Positions 8,858 through 19,536 of a stretch of 64,000 bases of DNA are shown in pieces. Source of the DNA: Woeseia sp034521225 (lineage in GTDB: Bacteria; Pseudomonadota; Gammaproteobacteria; Steroidobacterales; Woeseiaceae). The notes beneath the pieces are model-generated. The model was not told the DNA's origin. It did no database searches and saw only the letters and a program-made list of their open reading frames with translations. The DNA is taken from contig JAXHMR010000014.1 in assembly GCA_034521225.1 (NCBI GenBank), forward strand, positions 30,484-94,483. The letters run 5' to 3'. Position 1 is the first letter of the stretch. Every line of letters starts with the position of its first letter. The translations under genes were made by a program, and so were the position numbers.

Positions 8858-10170
8858 GCCGTCACACCGATTGCAATGCGGTGGCAGGCGTTATTCAGGT
8901 AACCGCGCGGATTCCAGCCGGGAAGCACCATCGGTTGCCGTTGTCCGTTGGCATCTTCGGCGCGCGCCCAGACTTCGTAATAGCCGGGCTGCGGGAAACT
9001 GACGGATGCTGAAAAATGCTGCCACGCGAGTCGGTTCACCGGTTTGGTCAGCGCCGCCCGCTGCCAGGTGGCACCAAAATCGATCGACGTAAACACGCGA
9101 CGCACCGCAAGATCGCCCGCCCACGCGTGGCCACGCACGAGCAGCGGTTCGCCGATCGCGTGCGTAATACCCGACTTTGGCATCGTGATCAGCGACCTCA
9201 CCGGCATCGACTCTATGATGCACATGTCCTCGTCCGCCACCGCCGTGCCGGGCGCGACCGGCGCGCACGGCACGCGGTAGGACTGGCCGAGCGTCTTTCG
9301 CCGTCGTGAACCCGGTCCCGGATCAGCAGCCGGCTCGAGCCACTTGCCGCTGACCGATGCCGGCCAGCCGGCGCAAACGAGACGCAGCGGGGCGCCGTGC
9401 AACAACGGCAACGGCTCGCCGTTCATCGCCCACACCAGCATTGATTCCTTTTCGAGCGCCTTTTCGAGCGGCACACCGCGCGAAATGGGGCGCTTGTCCG
9501 GATCCCCGGACAGGTGCGTGTCCGCGCCCTCATAGGCGACATAGACGGCATCATCGGCGATGCCGACATCGTCAAGCACATCACGGAGGCGCACACCCGT
9601 CCATTCCGGGCAGCCGATCGCGCCGGTCGTCCACTGGTTGCCACGGGCCGGCGGGTAGAACTCCGCACGGCCATTACCACCGCATTCGATCTGCAATTGC
9701 AGCGTGTGGTGCCGGAAGCGCTGTTTCAGTTCATCGAGCGACATCGTCGCCGGACGCAGGCATGCCTCTCCGTCGATGCTAAAGCGCCAATCGGAGGGGC
9801 CAGTAGCCGCAAGCGGCGGCGGCACGCCGTTGTTGCGGACGAACAGGCGGTTCGCCGGTGTTACGTTGTCATCGAGCAAGTGCGCCGGCGTCTCGGCGTT
9901 GATCGGCCGGTCATTCAATATCGTCAGGCCATCTTTGCCCGGCAACTCGAACGCGTCGCTGTCCTGTGCGAAAGCCGCTGGTATCAGTCCGCCTGGCATG
10001 TTCGACGCGAAAGGAATCGCGCCACCCAGTGCTGCGGTCATGGCCGCGAGGCCGCTGCCCCGCAGGAAACCGCGGCGAGTCAGCGGATGCGTCTCCCTGC
10101 CCCACAACAACCTGTCGGCCCCGGCCGGATCCCTGGCGTACAGGGCATGGATGCCCTTCCTGTTACTCAT
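8854..10170 (-). CDS. sorA: Sulfite dehydrogenase molybdenum subunit (SorA-like)
   Basis: The protein is a 438-residue sulfite oxidase family enzyme that oxidises sulfite to sulfate in the periplasm. A Tat signal (TRRGFLRGSG) lies at residues 31-40, and Cys163 in IECGGNGR is the likely molybdenum ligand. The C-terminal half holds the oxidase dimerisation domain. I placed the start at 10170 because GGAGGGAGC lies directly upstream. Between 9336 and about 9296 the translation is out of register; correcting one extra G and one missing A restores a family-like RLLIRDRVHDGE segment. The start overlaps the hutG stop (ATGAGTAA). The family also includes YedY-like methionine sulfoxide reductases, but the cytochrome partner argues for sulfite. 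Confidence 0.82.
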   Translation of the reverse strand: MSNRKGIHALYARDPAGADRLLWGRETHPLTRRGFLRGSGLAAMTAALGGAIPFASNMPGGLIPAAFAQDSDAFELPGKDGLTILNDRPINAETPAHLLDDNVTPANRLFVRNNGVPPPLAATGPSDWRFSIDGEACLRPATMSLDELKQRFRHHTLQLQIECGGNGRAEFYPPARGNQWTTGAIGCPEWTGVRLRDVLDDVGIADDAVYVAYEGADTHLSGDPDKRPISRGVPLEKALEKESMLVWAMNGEPLPLLHGAPLRLVCAGWPASVSGKWLEPAADPGPGSRRRKTLGQSYRVPCAPVAPGTAVADEDMCIIESMPVRSLITMPKSGITHAIGEPLLVRGHAWAGDLAVRRVFTSIDFGATWQRAALTKPVNRLAWQHFSASVSFPQPGYYEVWARAEDANGQRQPMVLPGWNPRGYLNNACHRIAIGVTA

Positions 10171-10993
10171 GCTCCCTCCGGGCGTAATCGTAACGCGCAT
10201 AGCGCGCGCGAGCTGCCTCAAGATACGCACGCAACAATTGTTCAAGTACGGGAACCAGCTGCGCGCTTGAGGTTTCATCATAACGCATCGTCTTTTCGTC
10301 CATGTAGCTCCGCTGCGCAAGCTCCAGCTGCACGGCGTGCACATCGCGAGCCGGGTCGCCGTAATGCCGCGTGATATGGCCGCCGGTAAAGCGGCCATTG
10401 ATTACGGAGGTTTGCGGTGCATCGGTCAGCACGCCGGCCAGCGCCTTACCGATATCGGCCGCGCAGCTCCTGCCGCCCCACGTGCCGACATTCAGCACCG
10501 GTAATTCGCCGTCAAACAGCAGCGGCGCCTCGCTGACGATGGAATGTGCATCCCACAGTAATGCATAGCCGAATTCCTGCCGGATGGCGTGTAGCATCTC
10601 CGCAAGCTGCGCGTGATACGGCTGCCAGTACGCCGCTATGCGTTCCCGCTCTTCATCCTGGCCGACCGGCGTGCCGTCTGCGTAAATCGGCTCGCCGGCA
10701 AACGTCCGGTCCGGACAGATGCCGGTGGACTGGCCCTTGCCGTACAGTGCCGCATCGTCCGGCGGCCGGTTCAGGTCAACGACATAGCGGGAATAGCGCG
10801 CGGTGATGACACTGGCGCCAAGGTCTGTTGCAAACGCATACAATTGAGCCACATGCCAGTCGGTGTCCGGCAACGCGCGACCGGCAGCAGACAGGCGCGC
10901 GCTGATTGTGTCCGGCACGAGCCTGCCATCGTGCGGGATGCTGACGAGCAGCGGTGTGCTGCCACGGACTACGTCGAATACGGGCTCGCTCAT
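10163..10993 (-). CDS. hutG: N-formylglutamate deformylase
   Basis: HutG hydrolyses N-formyl-L-glutamate to glutamate and formate, the last step of histidine degradation pathway II. The 276-residue protein keeps the zinc-hydrolase features of the family: SIPHDG near the N-terminus, a conserved VVDLNRP segment, WDAHS in the middle and a GGHITRHYG stretch. I chose the ATG at 10993 because it overlaps the hutH stop (ATGA); an upstream ATG at 11023 would lie inside hutH. The frame is intact. The formate it releases fits the adjacent Fds formate dehydrogenase. Confidence 0.93.
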   Translation of the reverse strand: MSEPVFDVVRGSTPLLVSIPHDGRLVPDTISARLSAAGRALPDTDWHVAQLYAFATDLGASVITARYSRYVVDLNRPPDDAALYGKGQSTGICPDRTFAGEPIYADGTPVGQDEERERIAAYWQPYHAQLAEMLHAIRQEFGYALLWDAHSIVSEAPLLFDGELPVLNVGTWGGRSCAADIGKALAGVLTDAPQTSVINGRFTGGHITRHYGDPARDVHAVQLELAQRSYMDEKTMRYDETSSAQLVPVLEQLLRAYLEAARARYARYDYARREHE

Positions 10994-12514
10994 GCCGGAT
11001 AGCTTGGCAGCACCGGCCGGCAATGCTCACACAACGAACCACCATCGATCATTGTTGCCACGAGTTCGATCTCGGCCGACAGTGAACGGTCCTTGTCGTA
11101 GCTCGGCGAGAAATGGCGTATCTGCTGGATGATGCGCTCGAGCGTCGGCGAACTTTTTTGCGGATGGTGGAACTCGATCCCCTGCGCCGCCGCCAGCACC
11201 TCGATCGCAATGATATGCGCGACATTGTCTAGCATCGTGTGCAGGCGATACGCCGCGAACGTGGCCATGCTGACATGGTCTTCCTGGTTGGCCGACGTCG
11301 GCAGGCTGTCGACACTGGCCGGGTGTGCCAGGCTCTTGTTTTCCGACGCCAGCGCGGCAGCGGTGACCTGCGGCATCATGAAACCGGAGTTGAGCCCGCC
11401 TTCCTTGACGAGAAAGGCCGGCAGCCCGCTCAGGTGAGTATCGATCAGCAATGCAATGCGCCGTTCGGACAGCGCGCCGATTTCAGCAATCGCGAGCGCA
11501 AGGTAATCAGCTGCAAGCGCGACGGGTTCGGCGTGAAAATTGCCGCCTGACAGCACGTCGCCGGAATCGGCAAAGACCAGCGGATTGTCGGTGACCGCGT
11601 TGGCCTCAATCTCGAGGACGCCAGCGACGTGATTAAGGACATCGACACAGGCGCCCATGACCTGGGGCTGGCAGCGTATCGAGTACGGATCCTGCACGCG
11701 GCTGCACTCGAGGTGTGATGCGCGTATCTCGCTGCCCCGCATCAGGTCACGCAGCAATTTCGCGACTTCGACCTGGCCGCGCTGGCCGCGCACGACCTGG
11801 ATTCGTTCATCAAACGGCGTATCGCTGCCCTTTATCGCATCGGCTGACATCGCACCGGCTGTAATCGCCCCGCCAGCAGGTGCTCGCAACGGAAAACAGC
11901 CGACAGTGCCAGCGCAGTCGATACCTGCGTGCCATTCAGCAATGCCAGCCCTTCCTTCGGTGCCAGCACGGCCGGTTCGAGACCGGCGTCGGCCAGCGCT
12001 TCTTCCGCCGACATGACCTGGCCGTCGACGCTGACCTCACCGAAGCCGAGCAGTGCGCAGGCCATGTGCGCCAGCGGTGCGAGATCACCGGATGCGCCGA
12101 CCGACCCTTTGGCCGGAATAGACGGGTAGATTCCAGCGTCGATCATCGCGCACAGCGCGTCGATCAGTTCGGGCCTCACGCCGGAGTAACCCTCTGCAAG
12201 CGCGATGACTTTCAGCACCATGATGAGCCGCACGGTCGCGTCCGGCAGCAGCGGCCCGACGCCGACGGCATGCGACGCGATCAGGTTCTCCTGCAGGTGC
12301 TGCAACTCGCTGTCGCTGACGCGGACCTGTGCCAGCTGGCCGAAGCCGGTATTGACACCGTAAACGGTTTTGCCGCCAGCCAGCACTTCCTGGATTGTCG
12401 CGCTCGACAGAGCGACCCGCCCGCGCGCTTCCGGACCCAGCTCGACCGTGCACGCGTCTCCCCACACCGCTCGCAAATCGGCAAGGCCGACCGTCGCTCC
12501 GTCTATCTGCAGGT

Positions 12515-12518
<4 letters not shown>
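10990..12518 (-). CDS. hutH: Histidine ammonia-lyase, one frameshift
   Basis: HutH removes ammonia from L-histidine to give urocanate. The MIO-forming triad Ala142-Ser143-Gly144 is present within GSVGASGDLAPLA. Two overlapping frames together cover the usual length of about 510 residues. The break falls in a CCCC run at 11869-11872; adding one base joins CEHLLAG to AITAGAMSADA, as in relatives. The start overlaps the hutU stop (ATGA) and the end overlaps hutG, so the hut genes are translationally coupled. Confidence 0.92.
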
Positions 12519-14190
<1,672 letters not shown>

Positions 14191-14256
14191 CAGTCTGTCC
14201 TGGCGTCTGTGTTTCAGGAATTTTGCCCGGCGCTACGCGGCGTTCCGGGCGGTGTG

Positions 14257-14958
14257 TCAGTGTCCGGCCAGCTCAAAACGGCTGCCGGGATGGTGCAGGC
14301 GGGCAAAACTGACCGCCCTGCCGTGCGCCCACGTGCGGCGCGTCACGACGAGGCACGGCTCGCCGGCCTCCATGTCGAGATGCTTTCGCACCGCGGCGTC
14401 AGGCAGCGCCGCGCGTACGACCTGCTCTGCCTCCTGCAGCGGTGCAATTGCCGTAAGGTATGCTCCGGGCGTTATTGAGTTGAAGTCCTGCTCAAGGAAA
14501 TCGGGCGCGAAATCCGCGACGACGTAACGGTTCTCAAGTTGCATCGGAATGTCATTTTCCGTGTGCGTCAGCAGCACGTGGAAAACATCGCTACCTTCCG
14601 GCAATTGCAATGCGCGGGCAATCTCGCCGCGGGCGTGCTGCCGCGAGCGCCGGATCTCCCGTGCCGCATGCCGGTGACCGCGATCGGCAATCTCGTCAGC
14701 GATGTTCCGCACCTCGAGCACGTGGGACGCCGCGCGCATGTCGGCGACAAACGTGCCGACGCCGGCAATGCGCTCGACGTAACCTTCGTCATGCAGCTCC
14801 CGTAGCGCGCGGTTCGCCGTCATGCGCGACACGTTGAATGACTCGGCCAATTCGTTTTCCGACGGTACGCGGTCGCGCGGTGCGAGCTCACCATTTGCGA
14901 TGTTCGCGATAATGCCGTTTTTCAATTGCCGGTAGCGTGGCAGCGGTCTTGCGGCCAT
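14257..14958 (-). CDS. hutC: Histidine utilisation repressor HutC (GntR family)
   Basis: HutC represses hut genes until urocanate binds. The product is 233 residues: an N-terminal GntR winged helix (PSENELAESFNVSRMTANRAL near residues 33-53) and a C-terminal UTRA ligand domain from about residue 95. It sits inside the operon it should control, its start overlapping the hutF stop (TGATG). A palindrome matching the GntR/HutC operator type lies in the hutF-hutI gap at 16336-16345, so autoregulation is likely. The frame is intact. Confidence 0.93.
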   Translation of the reverse strand: MAARPLPRYRQLKNGIIANIANGELAPRDRVPSENELAESFNVSRMTANRALRELHDEGYVERIAGVGTFVADMRAASHVLEVRNIADEIADRGHRHAAREIRRSRQHARGEIARALQLPEGSDVFHVLLTHTENDIPMQLENRYVVADFAPDFLEQDFNSITPGAYLTAIAPLQEAEQVVRAALPDAAVRKHLDMEAGEPCLVVTRRTWAHGRAVSFARLHHPGSRFELAGH

Positions 14959-16316
14959 CAGGCTTCACCCTCCTGCAGGCCGCCAAGCACGCGAGCGAAC
15001 TCGCGTCGCGCCTCCTCAGCGCCAACGTGACGGCCATCGATCACACGCCACTCGCCATTGACCATGATGCGTTCGATCGGCAATGCGTAACCGGAAAACA
15101 CCAGGGCATCGAGCAAAGACGCAGCAAAGTGCCCAAGCAGCATCGGGTCATCGTCGTCGAGCACCATCAGGTCGGCTGCCTGCCCCGGCGAGATGGAACC
15201 GGACGCCGTGCCACCCGCGAGCGCGCCGCCGGCCGCCGCACGCTCGAACAGGCTGCAACCGGTGCTGCGGCTGCCGATCGCGGCGATATTGCGCTGTTCG
15301 GCAATCAGCCGCTGGCCGTATTCGAGCCAGCGCAGCTCCTCGAACGGGTTGATTGAAATATGGCTGTCCGAGCCGATGGCGATACGGCCGCCGGCTTCGA
15401 GATAACGCGGCAGCGGAAACAGGCCGTCGCCGAGATTGGCTTCGGTGCTCGGGCAAAGGCAGACAACGGCGCCGGACGCGGCAAGTGCTGACACTTCTTC
15501 ATCGTCGATATGGGTTGCGTGCACGAGGCACCAGTGCTGATCCAGGTCATGCCGTTCCATCAGCCAGCGCACCGGGCGGCGGTGACGTATCGCGAGACTT
15601 TGTTCGACTTCGCGGCGCTGCTCGGCAATGTGGACGTGCATCGGCACACGGTCGGCCGAGGCAGCCGCGGCAATTACAGACAGCGATGCCTCGGTGACGG
15701 CCCGCAAACTGTGCACACCGAGCCCGACGACAATGTCATCGCCGGCCAGATCCCGGCAGCGTTGGTAATGCTTAAGCAATCCATCCGCCGTGTGCGCGAA
15801 CCGTTGCTGCTCACATGATAACGGCGCGTCGTCGAATCCGCCGCGTTCGTAGAGTACCGGGACGTACGTCAGCCGGATGCCGCTGTCCGCGGCCGCCCGG
15901 CGCAATGCCTCGAACATCGCTTCATTGGCATCGCCGCCCGGCTCGCTGTGCAGGTAATGGAATTCCGCGACCGACGTGTAGCCGCTTGCCAGCATTTCGG
16001 TGTAGGCCTGGCGCGCGATTGCGGTCAGCGCGTCCGCGTCGATGCGCGCGGCGAGGCGGTACATGCGCTCGCGCCAGGTCCAGAAGTTGTCACGGTCGGA
16101 CGGTGAGCGCTCCTCGGTATGCCCCGCCAACGCGCGCTGGAAGGCGTGGCTGTGCGCATTGCACAGACCGGGCAAAACAATCCCGGCCGCGAATGCGCCG
16201 CCATCGGGCACTGCCGGCGTACTAACCGCGCTGATGCGGCCGTCATCGACATCGATGGCGACGCCGCTTTTCCAGCCGTCCGGCAGCAGGGCTTTGCGGG
16301 CGTGAATGCGAGGCAC
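14958..16316 (-). CDS. hutF: Formimidoylglutamate deiminase
   Basis: HutF is an amidohydrolase that converts N-formimidoyl-L-glutamate to N-formyl-L-glutamate plus ammonia, defining histidine pathway II. Metal-binding motifs are visible in order: NAHSHAF, HIAEQ, VHATHID and GSDSHISINP. The open frame extends up to 16373, but that extension would translate the operator. I prefer the GTG at 16316, which follows a GGAG at suitable spacing and gives 452 residues, the usual family length. It is the first gene of the hutF-C-U-H-G operon. Confidence 0.92.
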   Translation of the reverse strand: MPRIHARKALLPDGWKSGVAIDVDDGRISAVSTPAVPDGGAFAAGIVLPGLCNAHSHAFQRALAGHTEERSPSDRDNFWTWRERMYRLAARIDADALTAIARQAYTEMLASGYTSVAEFHYLHSEPGGDANEAMFEALRRAAADSGIRLTYVPVLYERGGFDDAPLSCEQQRFAHTADGLLKHYQRCRDLAGDDIVVGLGVHSLRAVTEASLSVIAAAASADRVPMHVHIAEQRREVEQSLAIRHRRPVRWLMERHDLDQHWCLVHATHIDDEEVSALAASGAVVCLCPSTEANLGDGLFPLPRYLEAGGRIAIGSDSHISINPFEELRWLEYGQRLIAEQRNIAAIGSRSTGCSLFERAAAGGALAGGTASGSISPGQAADLMVLDDDDPMLLGHFAASLLDALVFSGYALPIERIMVNGEWRVIDGRHVGAEEARREFARVLGGLQEGEA

Positions 16317-16335
16317 AGCAGGAGCTCCGTTTAGT

Positions 16336-16345
16336 TGTATATACA
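16336..16345. promoter_or_regulatory. Probable HutC operator
   Basis: The perfect palindrome TGTATATACA lies midway between the divergent hutF and hutI starts. It matches the GntR/HutC half-site arrangement GT-N-TA-N-AC known for HutC-type repressors. Its place between hutF (start 16316) and hutI (start 16396) would let one bound repressor block both transcription units. Confidence 0.75.
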
Positions 16346-16395
16346 GGTTAGAGCATGCTACCGTTGTTTGCAATGTAGGCAGCCGGGGGCGCGTG

Positions 16396-17730
16396 ATGGC
16401 CGAATGGGATTTGCTGTTGACGGATGTGCGGCTCGCGACGCTCCGTGCCGGCGGCGAGCCCTATGGCGTCATTGAAAACGGCGCACTGGCCGTCGCCAAC
16501 GGTGTGATCGCTTGGCTCGGCCCGGCCGCCGAATTACCGGCAGGGACGGCCCGCGAGGTCCGGTCCGGCGGCGGGCGCTGGCTGACGCCGGCACTGATCG
16601 ACTGTCACACGCATCTGCTGTTTGGCGGCGACCGGGCGCGGGAATTCGAGCAACGGCTCGAAGGCGCGAGTTACGAAGAGATCGCCCGGGCCGGCGGCGG
16701 CATCATGTCGACGGTACGCAGAACCCGTGCTGCTGACGACGACACTTTACTGGACGCCGCGGCCCGGCGACTGCTGAGCCTGCGCCGCGACGGTGTCGCG
16801 ACCGTGGAAATCAAATCCGGTTACGGCCTGGATCTCGAAACGGAATTGCGGCTGTTGCGGCTCGCGAGACGGCTGGGCGAACAATGCGGCATGACGGTGC
16901 GGACGACGTTTCTTGGCGCGCATGCCGTGCCGGCGGAACACGCCGGCAATGCAGACCGGTATATCGACTTTATCTGTGACGAAGTCCTGCCGGCGGTGCA
17001 CGCGGAGAAACTCGCCGATGCCGTCGATGCGTACTGCGAGTCGATTGCGTTCTCGGTAGACCAGGTAACGCGCGTCTTTGAGTGTGCCGCCCGCTACGGC
17101 CTGCCCGTCAAGCTGCATGCGGACCAGTTGAGCGACAGCGGCGGCGCAACGCTTGCCGCACGATTCGGCGCGCTATCGGCTGATCACCTTGAGTACACGC
17201 CGGCAACAAGCATCGCGCAACTCGCTGCTGCCGGGAGCGTCGCCGTCATGTTGCCGGGTGCGTTCGTCACGTTGCGCGAGACGCAAGTACCGCCCATCGA
17301 CGAACTGCGAAAACACGCCGTGCCGCTCGCGCTTGCAACCGACTGCAATCCAGGCACATCGCCGGTGTGTTCACTGCTGATGATGCTGCCGCTTGCAGCC
17401 AGCCAGTTTCGCATGACGCCGGAAGAATGCCTCGCCGGCGTGACCCGCAACGGGGCACGTGCGCTGGGTCTTGACGACCGCGGCACGCTCGAGACCGGCA
17501 AACGCGCGGACCTCGCGCTGTGGGACATAGGTCACCCGCGCGAATTGAGCTACTGGATGGGCCTGAACCCACTTGCAGCACTTTATATAGCCGGAACCGA
17601 AGCTAATAAAATGCCATCACGCTACGCCCGTATTCATGAACGCACCGGGGCTCACCACCGGCCTTACGCTGTGGCGGAGCGTCCATGCGCACGCGGCTGG
17701 CAGGGCTTTTCGGGGACAGTTCGGTGGTGA
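16396..17730 (+). CDS. hutI: Imidazolonepropionase
   Basis: HutI hydrolyses 4-imidazolone-5-propionate to formiminoglutamate. Amidohydrolase landmarks are DCHTHLLFGGDRA, VEIKSGYGLD, KLHADQ, SADHLEY and ATDCNPGTSP. The ATG at 16396 gives an N-terminus like relatives; an upstream in-frame ATG at 16306 would overlap hutF and the operator. The family is normally about 400 residues, but this frame is 444. The last 40 residues look unrelated, and one-base shifts after 17581 would stop at 17590 or 17606, so the tail past about 17600 is probably an artefact. It is divergent from hutF. Confidence 0.92.
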   Translation: MAEWDLLLTDVRLATLRAGGEPYGVIENGALAVANGVIAWLGPAAELPAGTAREVRSGGGRWLTPALIDCHTHLLFGGDRAREFEQRLEGASYEEIARAGGGIMSTVRRTRAADDDTLLDAAARRLLSLRRDGVATVEIKSGYGLDLETELRLLRLARRLGEQCGMTVRTTFLGAHAVPAEHAGNADRYIDFICDEVLPAVHAEKLADAVDAYCESIAFSVDQVTRVFECAARYGLPVKLHADQLSDSGGATLAARFGALSADHLEYTPATSIAQLAAAGSVAVMLPGAFVTLRETQVPPIDELRKHAVPLALATDCNPGTSPVCSLLMMLPLAASQFRMTPEECLAGVTRNGARALGLDDRGTLETGKRADLALWDIGHPRELSYWMGLNPLAALYIAGTEANKMPSRYARIHERTGAHHRPYAVAERPCARGWQGFSGTVRW

Positions 17731-18281
17731 TGTCGGCCACGTCGCGGCGCGTCTGTTGCGGCGTGATCTTCGGGTAACCGTAAAAAATCAGGCCGACGAC
17801 AAACTCGCTCCCAGCGATCCGCGCCAAGCAGGTCGAAAAACCGCGCGTCACGAATGATCGGCCCGGTTGCCCACTTTGACGCAAGACCGGCCTCGGACAG
17901 GTACAGCATCAGGTTCTGGATCGCGCAGCAACAGCTGGCGTAATCTTCCTGCTCGAGCAGCTTGTCCTCCGAGCGCCGGCACGTGACAACCAGCCAGCCC
18001 GGACGCTCGGCGGCGGCTTCGGCCTTGAAGTCGCCTTTCTTCTCACCCTTGCGCTCGGTTACCACTACGCGGGTCAGTTCGACGGCCCCGGCGATTGCAT
18101 TTTCTCCAAGGACATAAAAATGCCACGGTTCCGTGACGTGGTGATTCGGGGCCCACCGCGCAACCTCGATCGCATCCAGTATCACCTGGCGGCTGACCGG
18201 CTGCTTCAGGAACAGGTTGATCGTACGTCGTGCACGTAGGCGCTCTGCCAGCCGCCGCAACGGCTTTTTTGTGTCATCCAC
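17603..18281 (-). CDS. Nitroreductase-family protein, frameshifted
   Basis: This is a flavin-binding nitroreductase of the short type. RRTINLFLKQPVSR begins the domain, WAPNHHVTEPWHFYVL follows, and SWATGPIIRD-like residues appear as SKWATGPIIRD. The first frame degenerates after ARFFDLLGAD; a second frame supplies the expected ending VVGLIFYGYPKITP, so an indel lies near 17815. The final residues, up to the stop at 17603, reach the end of convergent hutI. The start is a GTG at 18281 preceded by AAGGAA. Substrate unknown. The gap from the thiolase stop is short, so the genes are likely co-transcribed. Confidence 0.72.
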
Positions 18282-18292
18282 CGGTTCCTTCA

Positions 18293-19530
18293 CTACGCGC
18301 GCTCGATGATCATCGCGATGCCCTGTCCGACGCCGATGCACATTGTGCACAGTGCGTAGCGGCCGCCACTGCGCTTGAGCTGGCGTGCCGCCGTCGTCAC
18401 GAGGCGCGCACCGGACATGCCCAGCGGATGCCCAAGCGCGATTGCCCCGCCATTTGGATTGACATGCGGCGCGTCGTCATCGACACCCAGTTCGCGCAAT
18501 ACGGCGAGACCCTGTGCGGCGAATGCCTCATTGAGTTCGATCACATCCATCTGGTTGACCGTCAGACCCGCAAGCTTCAGCACCTTTCGGCTGGCGGGTA
18601 CAGGCCCGATGCCCATGACACGTGGCTCGACGCCCGCCGACGCCCAGGCGACGACTCTTGCCAGCGGCTCGAGGCCGTGATCCCTGGCCGCCGCGTCCGA
18701 TGCCAGCAGCAACGCGCAGGCTCCGTCGTTGATGCCGGAGGCGTTCCCGGCCGTGACGGCTGCCGTCCTCGCGGAACGAGCGGGCGCAGCTTCGGCCAGC
18801 GCCTCGATCGTGGAAGTCAGCGCGCGGATGCTCGTCGGTATCGACGACGAGCGGCGTCGCCGCTTGCCGCTGCGGTATCGTCACGGCAACGATCTCCGTG
18901 GCCGAGCACGGCCTGCATCCATTGCGCTGACTGCGGCCTTGGATCTGGCTCGCGAAGCGCGAAAGCGGTCCTGGGCCGTCGCGCGACACGTTGTAGTCGG
19001 CTCGGCGACGTTCTCGCCGTTCTCCGCCATCGAATCGACGCCGTACTGTCTTTCGAGCTCGCGATTGATAAAACGCCAGCCAAGTGTCGTGTCGTGCGAC
19101 TTCGCGCCTTGCGACTGAAACGCCGCGGTCTCGGCCTTGGGCATGACGAAGGGCGCCCGCGACATCGATTCGACGCCGCCGGCGATCACCAGTTCGATCT
19201 CGCGCCGTCCCGGATGGCGCGCGCGCGCGATGCCGGTGGCGTTCATGCCGGAACCGCACAGCCGGTTGACCGTCGACGCCCGGCACGCTCGGGTCCGGCA
19301 GGCCGGCAAGCAACAGCGACATGCGCGCTACATTACGATTGTCCTCGCCCGCCTGGTTGGCGCAGCCGTAGACGACGTCGTCGATTGCCGCACTGTCGAG
19401 CGAGGGGTTGCGTTCCATCAGCGCTCGCACGGGTATGGCAGCGAGATCATCGGTACGCACTGCGGACAGGGCGCCGCCGTAACGGCCTATGGGGGTGCGT
19501 ACGGTGTAGCCAGATCCATGCATCAGTCAT
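18293..19530 (-). CDS. 3-oxoadipyl-CoA thiolase-like acyltransferase, several frameshifts
   Basis: Fragments in all three minus-strand frames assemble into a full thiolase closely resembling PcaF/PaaJ, which splits 3-oxoadipyl-CoA into succinyl-CoA and acetyl-CoA. Landmarks are YGCANQAGEDNRNVA, STVNRLCGSGMNATG with the acyl-accepting Cys, GGVESMSRAPFVMPKAE, NASGINDGACALLLASD, NPNGGAIALGHPLG with the catalytic His, and CTMCIGVGQG with the catalytic Cys. At least four indels are needed, near 19505, 19265, 18960 and 18780. The true start is probably the ATG at 19530 (MTDAWI). All catalytic residues survive, so the gene may be intact in life; true decay cannot be excluded. Substrate assignment is tentative. 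Confidence 0.7.
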
Positions 19531-19536
19531 ACTGCT

